NCBI GenBank assembly: GCA_021323835.1
Contig: JAJPKI010000108.1
Span: 1 to 6,103 of the forward strand
DNA from: Verrucomicrobiota bacterium
GTDB taxonomy: Bacteria; Verrucomicrobiota; Verrucomicrobiia; Limisphaerales; UBA11358
Reading direction: 5' to 3'
Length of the DNA stretch: 6,103 nucleotides
How positions within the stretch are numbered: the stretch's first letter is position 1; every line of letters begins with the position of its first letter. Shown piece by piece: positions 5,141-6,103 of the stretch. The notes under the pieces were generated by a model. It made no database searches. It was not told the DNA's origin and was given only the letters and a program-made list of their open reading frames with translations. Both the position numbers and the translations under genes were made by a program.

Positions 5141-6103
5141 CGAAATTGCCTCCGTAATTTTGGAAATGCCAGCCAGCTTGCAATCGCCGCGCCGCCGAGC
5201 AATGCGCCAATCCAAACGCTCCGATGTTTATCGAGCCACAATTGCAGGCTAAAGCGCCGTGCGCGATTGTCGAAATTACCGTGCGCGCCGAACTCGCCGG
5301 ATACGGGCTTGAATAAATTATTGGGGCGAGCGGGGTTTTCCGGCTCGCGGGTTTGTTGACTTTTGTAACAGGTGCGGGACAGAAATTTATCCACGAGCGA
5401 CGGCGCAATTTTATTTCCAACAATTGCTTTTACTGTCGGACCGCCGACATAAATTTCTCGACGCTTGTGTGTTGCGGCAAAAATAATCGCGTCCGCTGCG
5501 ACTTCCGGTTGAAAAATTGGCGGCACTGGCTGCGCCTTGTTCGGCAAGCGGCTGCGCACCCATGAAAATTGCGGCGTGTTCACCGCAGGCATTTCCACGA
5601 TGCACACGTGAATTTCTTTTTTGTCGTGAAGCAATTCTGTTCGCAACGAATCGCAAAATCCACGCATGGCAAATTTCGCCGCGCAGTAAGCCGATTGCAG
5701 CGGGATGCCGCGATACGCCAGCGCCGAGCCGACCTGGATAATCGTGCCGCGATTTCGCGGACGCATCCGCCTCAGCGCCGCAAGCGTGCCCCAGACATAG
5801 CCGAGATAAGTGACTTCAGTGACGCGACGATATTCTTCCGGCTTCATTTCCATGATGGGCGAAAAAACGGAAGCCATCGCGTTGTTGACCCAAATGTCAA
5901 TCGGCCCGAATTCGCGCTCCAATAAAACCGCCGCCATTTCGACAGCATTTTCATCCGCAACGTCCGCAACCAAAACAATTCCGCGTCCGCCGAGTTCTTC
6001 AACTTCTTTGCGCGTTGCTTCCAATCGTTCGCGGTCGCGCGCGAGCAGGCCGATGCTTGCGCCGCGTTTTGCAAATGCCCGAGCCGTCGCGCGTCCGATT
6101 CCC
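5137..6103 (-). CDS. Short-chain dehydrogenase/reductase with C-terminal extension (5' end outside window)
   Basis: The frame is open to the right edge (first full codon at 6102), giving 321 visible residues. Only the beginning, with the first part of the TGxxxGIG nucleotide-binding motif, is missing: the fragment starts GIGRATARAFAKRGA. Other SDR landmarks are VADVAD (45-50), VNNA (72-75), the catalytic serine S126 (IQVGSALAYRG) and Y139-x3-K143 (YCAAK). These predict an NAD(P)-dependent oxidoreductase of the classical type; the substrate cannot be told. The protein is longer than the usual 250 residues: after the Rossmann fold there is a polar, proline-rich stretch (about 246-276), an RARRFSLQLWLDKHR segment and a hydrophobic helix (about 296-312) ending in a basic tail. 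SDR proteins of about 330 residues with a similar tail are known. The TTG at 6024 is internal, not the start. The stop overlaps the transducer-family start as ATGA. Confidence 0.92.
   Translation of the reverse strand, partial: GIGRATARAFAKRGASIGLLARDRERLEATRKEVEELGGRGIVLVADVADENAVEMAAVLLEREFGPIDIWVNNAMASVFSPIMEMKPEEYRRVTEVTYLGYVWGTLAALRRMRPRNRGTIIQVGSALAYRGIPLQSAYCAAKFAMRGFCDSLRTELLHDKKEIHVCIVEMPAVNTPQFSWVRSRLPNKAQPVPPIFQPEVAADAIIFAATHKRREIYVGGPTVKAIVGNKIAPSLVDKFLSRTCYKSQQTREPENPARPNNLFKPVSGEFGAHGNFDNRARRFSLQLWLDKHRSVWIGALLGGAAIASWLAFPKLRRQFR
5149..5153 (-). promoter_or_regulatory. Shine-Dalgarno site of the transducer-family gene
   Basis: On the minus strand GGAGG sits eight bases before the ATG at 5140, inside the end of the dehydrogenase gene. 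It decides the start of the transducer-family gene and fits translational coupling through the ATGA overlap. Confidence 0.75.

Noticed and set aside
4808..5359. Open frame of 183 codons on the plus strand across the transducer-family gene and the end of the dehydrogenase.
   Set aside because: The minus-strand proteins have clear family motifs and an ATGA overlap with a good ribosome binding site. The plus-strand translation shows no recognisable domain.
5137..6024. TTG at 6024 as the start of the dehydrogenase.
   Set aside because: The frame continues upstream to the window edge and there encodes the GIGRATA part of the nucleotide-binding motif, so the true start is beyond the window.

Overview
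The window carries the end of a respiratory gene cluster on the + strand, a lone hypothetical gene, and a two-gene operon on the - strand that runs off the right edge. Organism: a Gram-negative aerobe, most likely Verrucomicrobiota (Acidobacteriota or Planctomycetota are alternatives). The reasons are the gene order SCO protein - coxB with a fused cytochrome c - ctaD - ctaE - subunit IV, the style of the C-terminally anchored SCO protein, the CGCAGAT-type palindromic repeat, and the C-terminal domain of the hypothetical protein. This is family-level recognition from memory, not a database result.

Region 1 (2-4009, +): the C-terminal part of a SCO-type copper chaperone, then the four subunits of a caa3-type heme-copper oxygen reductase. 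Subunit II has the CuA site and a covalently bound heme c. Subunit I has all six heme and CuB histidine ligands and the YSHPAV signature of the A2 subfamily, which lacks the usual helix VI glutamate. Subunit III is the short five-helix form and subunit IV is a small three-helix protein. Three of the four junctions are ATGA overlaps. The exception is ctaD-ctaE, where an 87-base gap is almost filled by a long imperfect palindrome (3007-3080). The enzyme would take electrons from a membrane or periplasmic donor through heme c and CuA to heme a and heme a3-CuB, reduce O2 to water and pump protons. The SCO protein would help load CuA.

Region 2 (4010-4725, +): a 98-base gap, then an unrecognised 205-residue protein with an N-terminal membrane anchor, a coiled coil and a small conserved C-terminal domain.

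Region 3 (4730-6103, -): a short-chain dehydrogenase/reductase (5' end outside the window) and, coupled to it by an ATGA overlap, a small homologue of the Anabaena sensory rhodopsin transducer. No rhodopsin gene is visible. The pair converges on the hypothetical gene with only four bases between stop codons.

Most worth a second look: the palindrome inside the oxidase operon, the transducer-dehydrogenase pair, and the altered proton-channel and Mg-site positions in CtaD. I saw no tRNA, rRNA, CRISPR array, insertion sequence or convincing rho-independent terminator.
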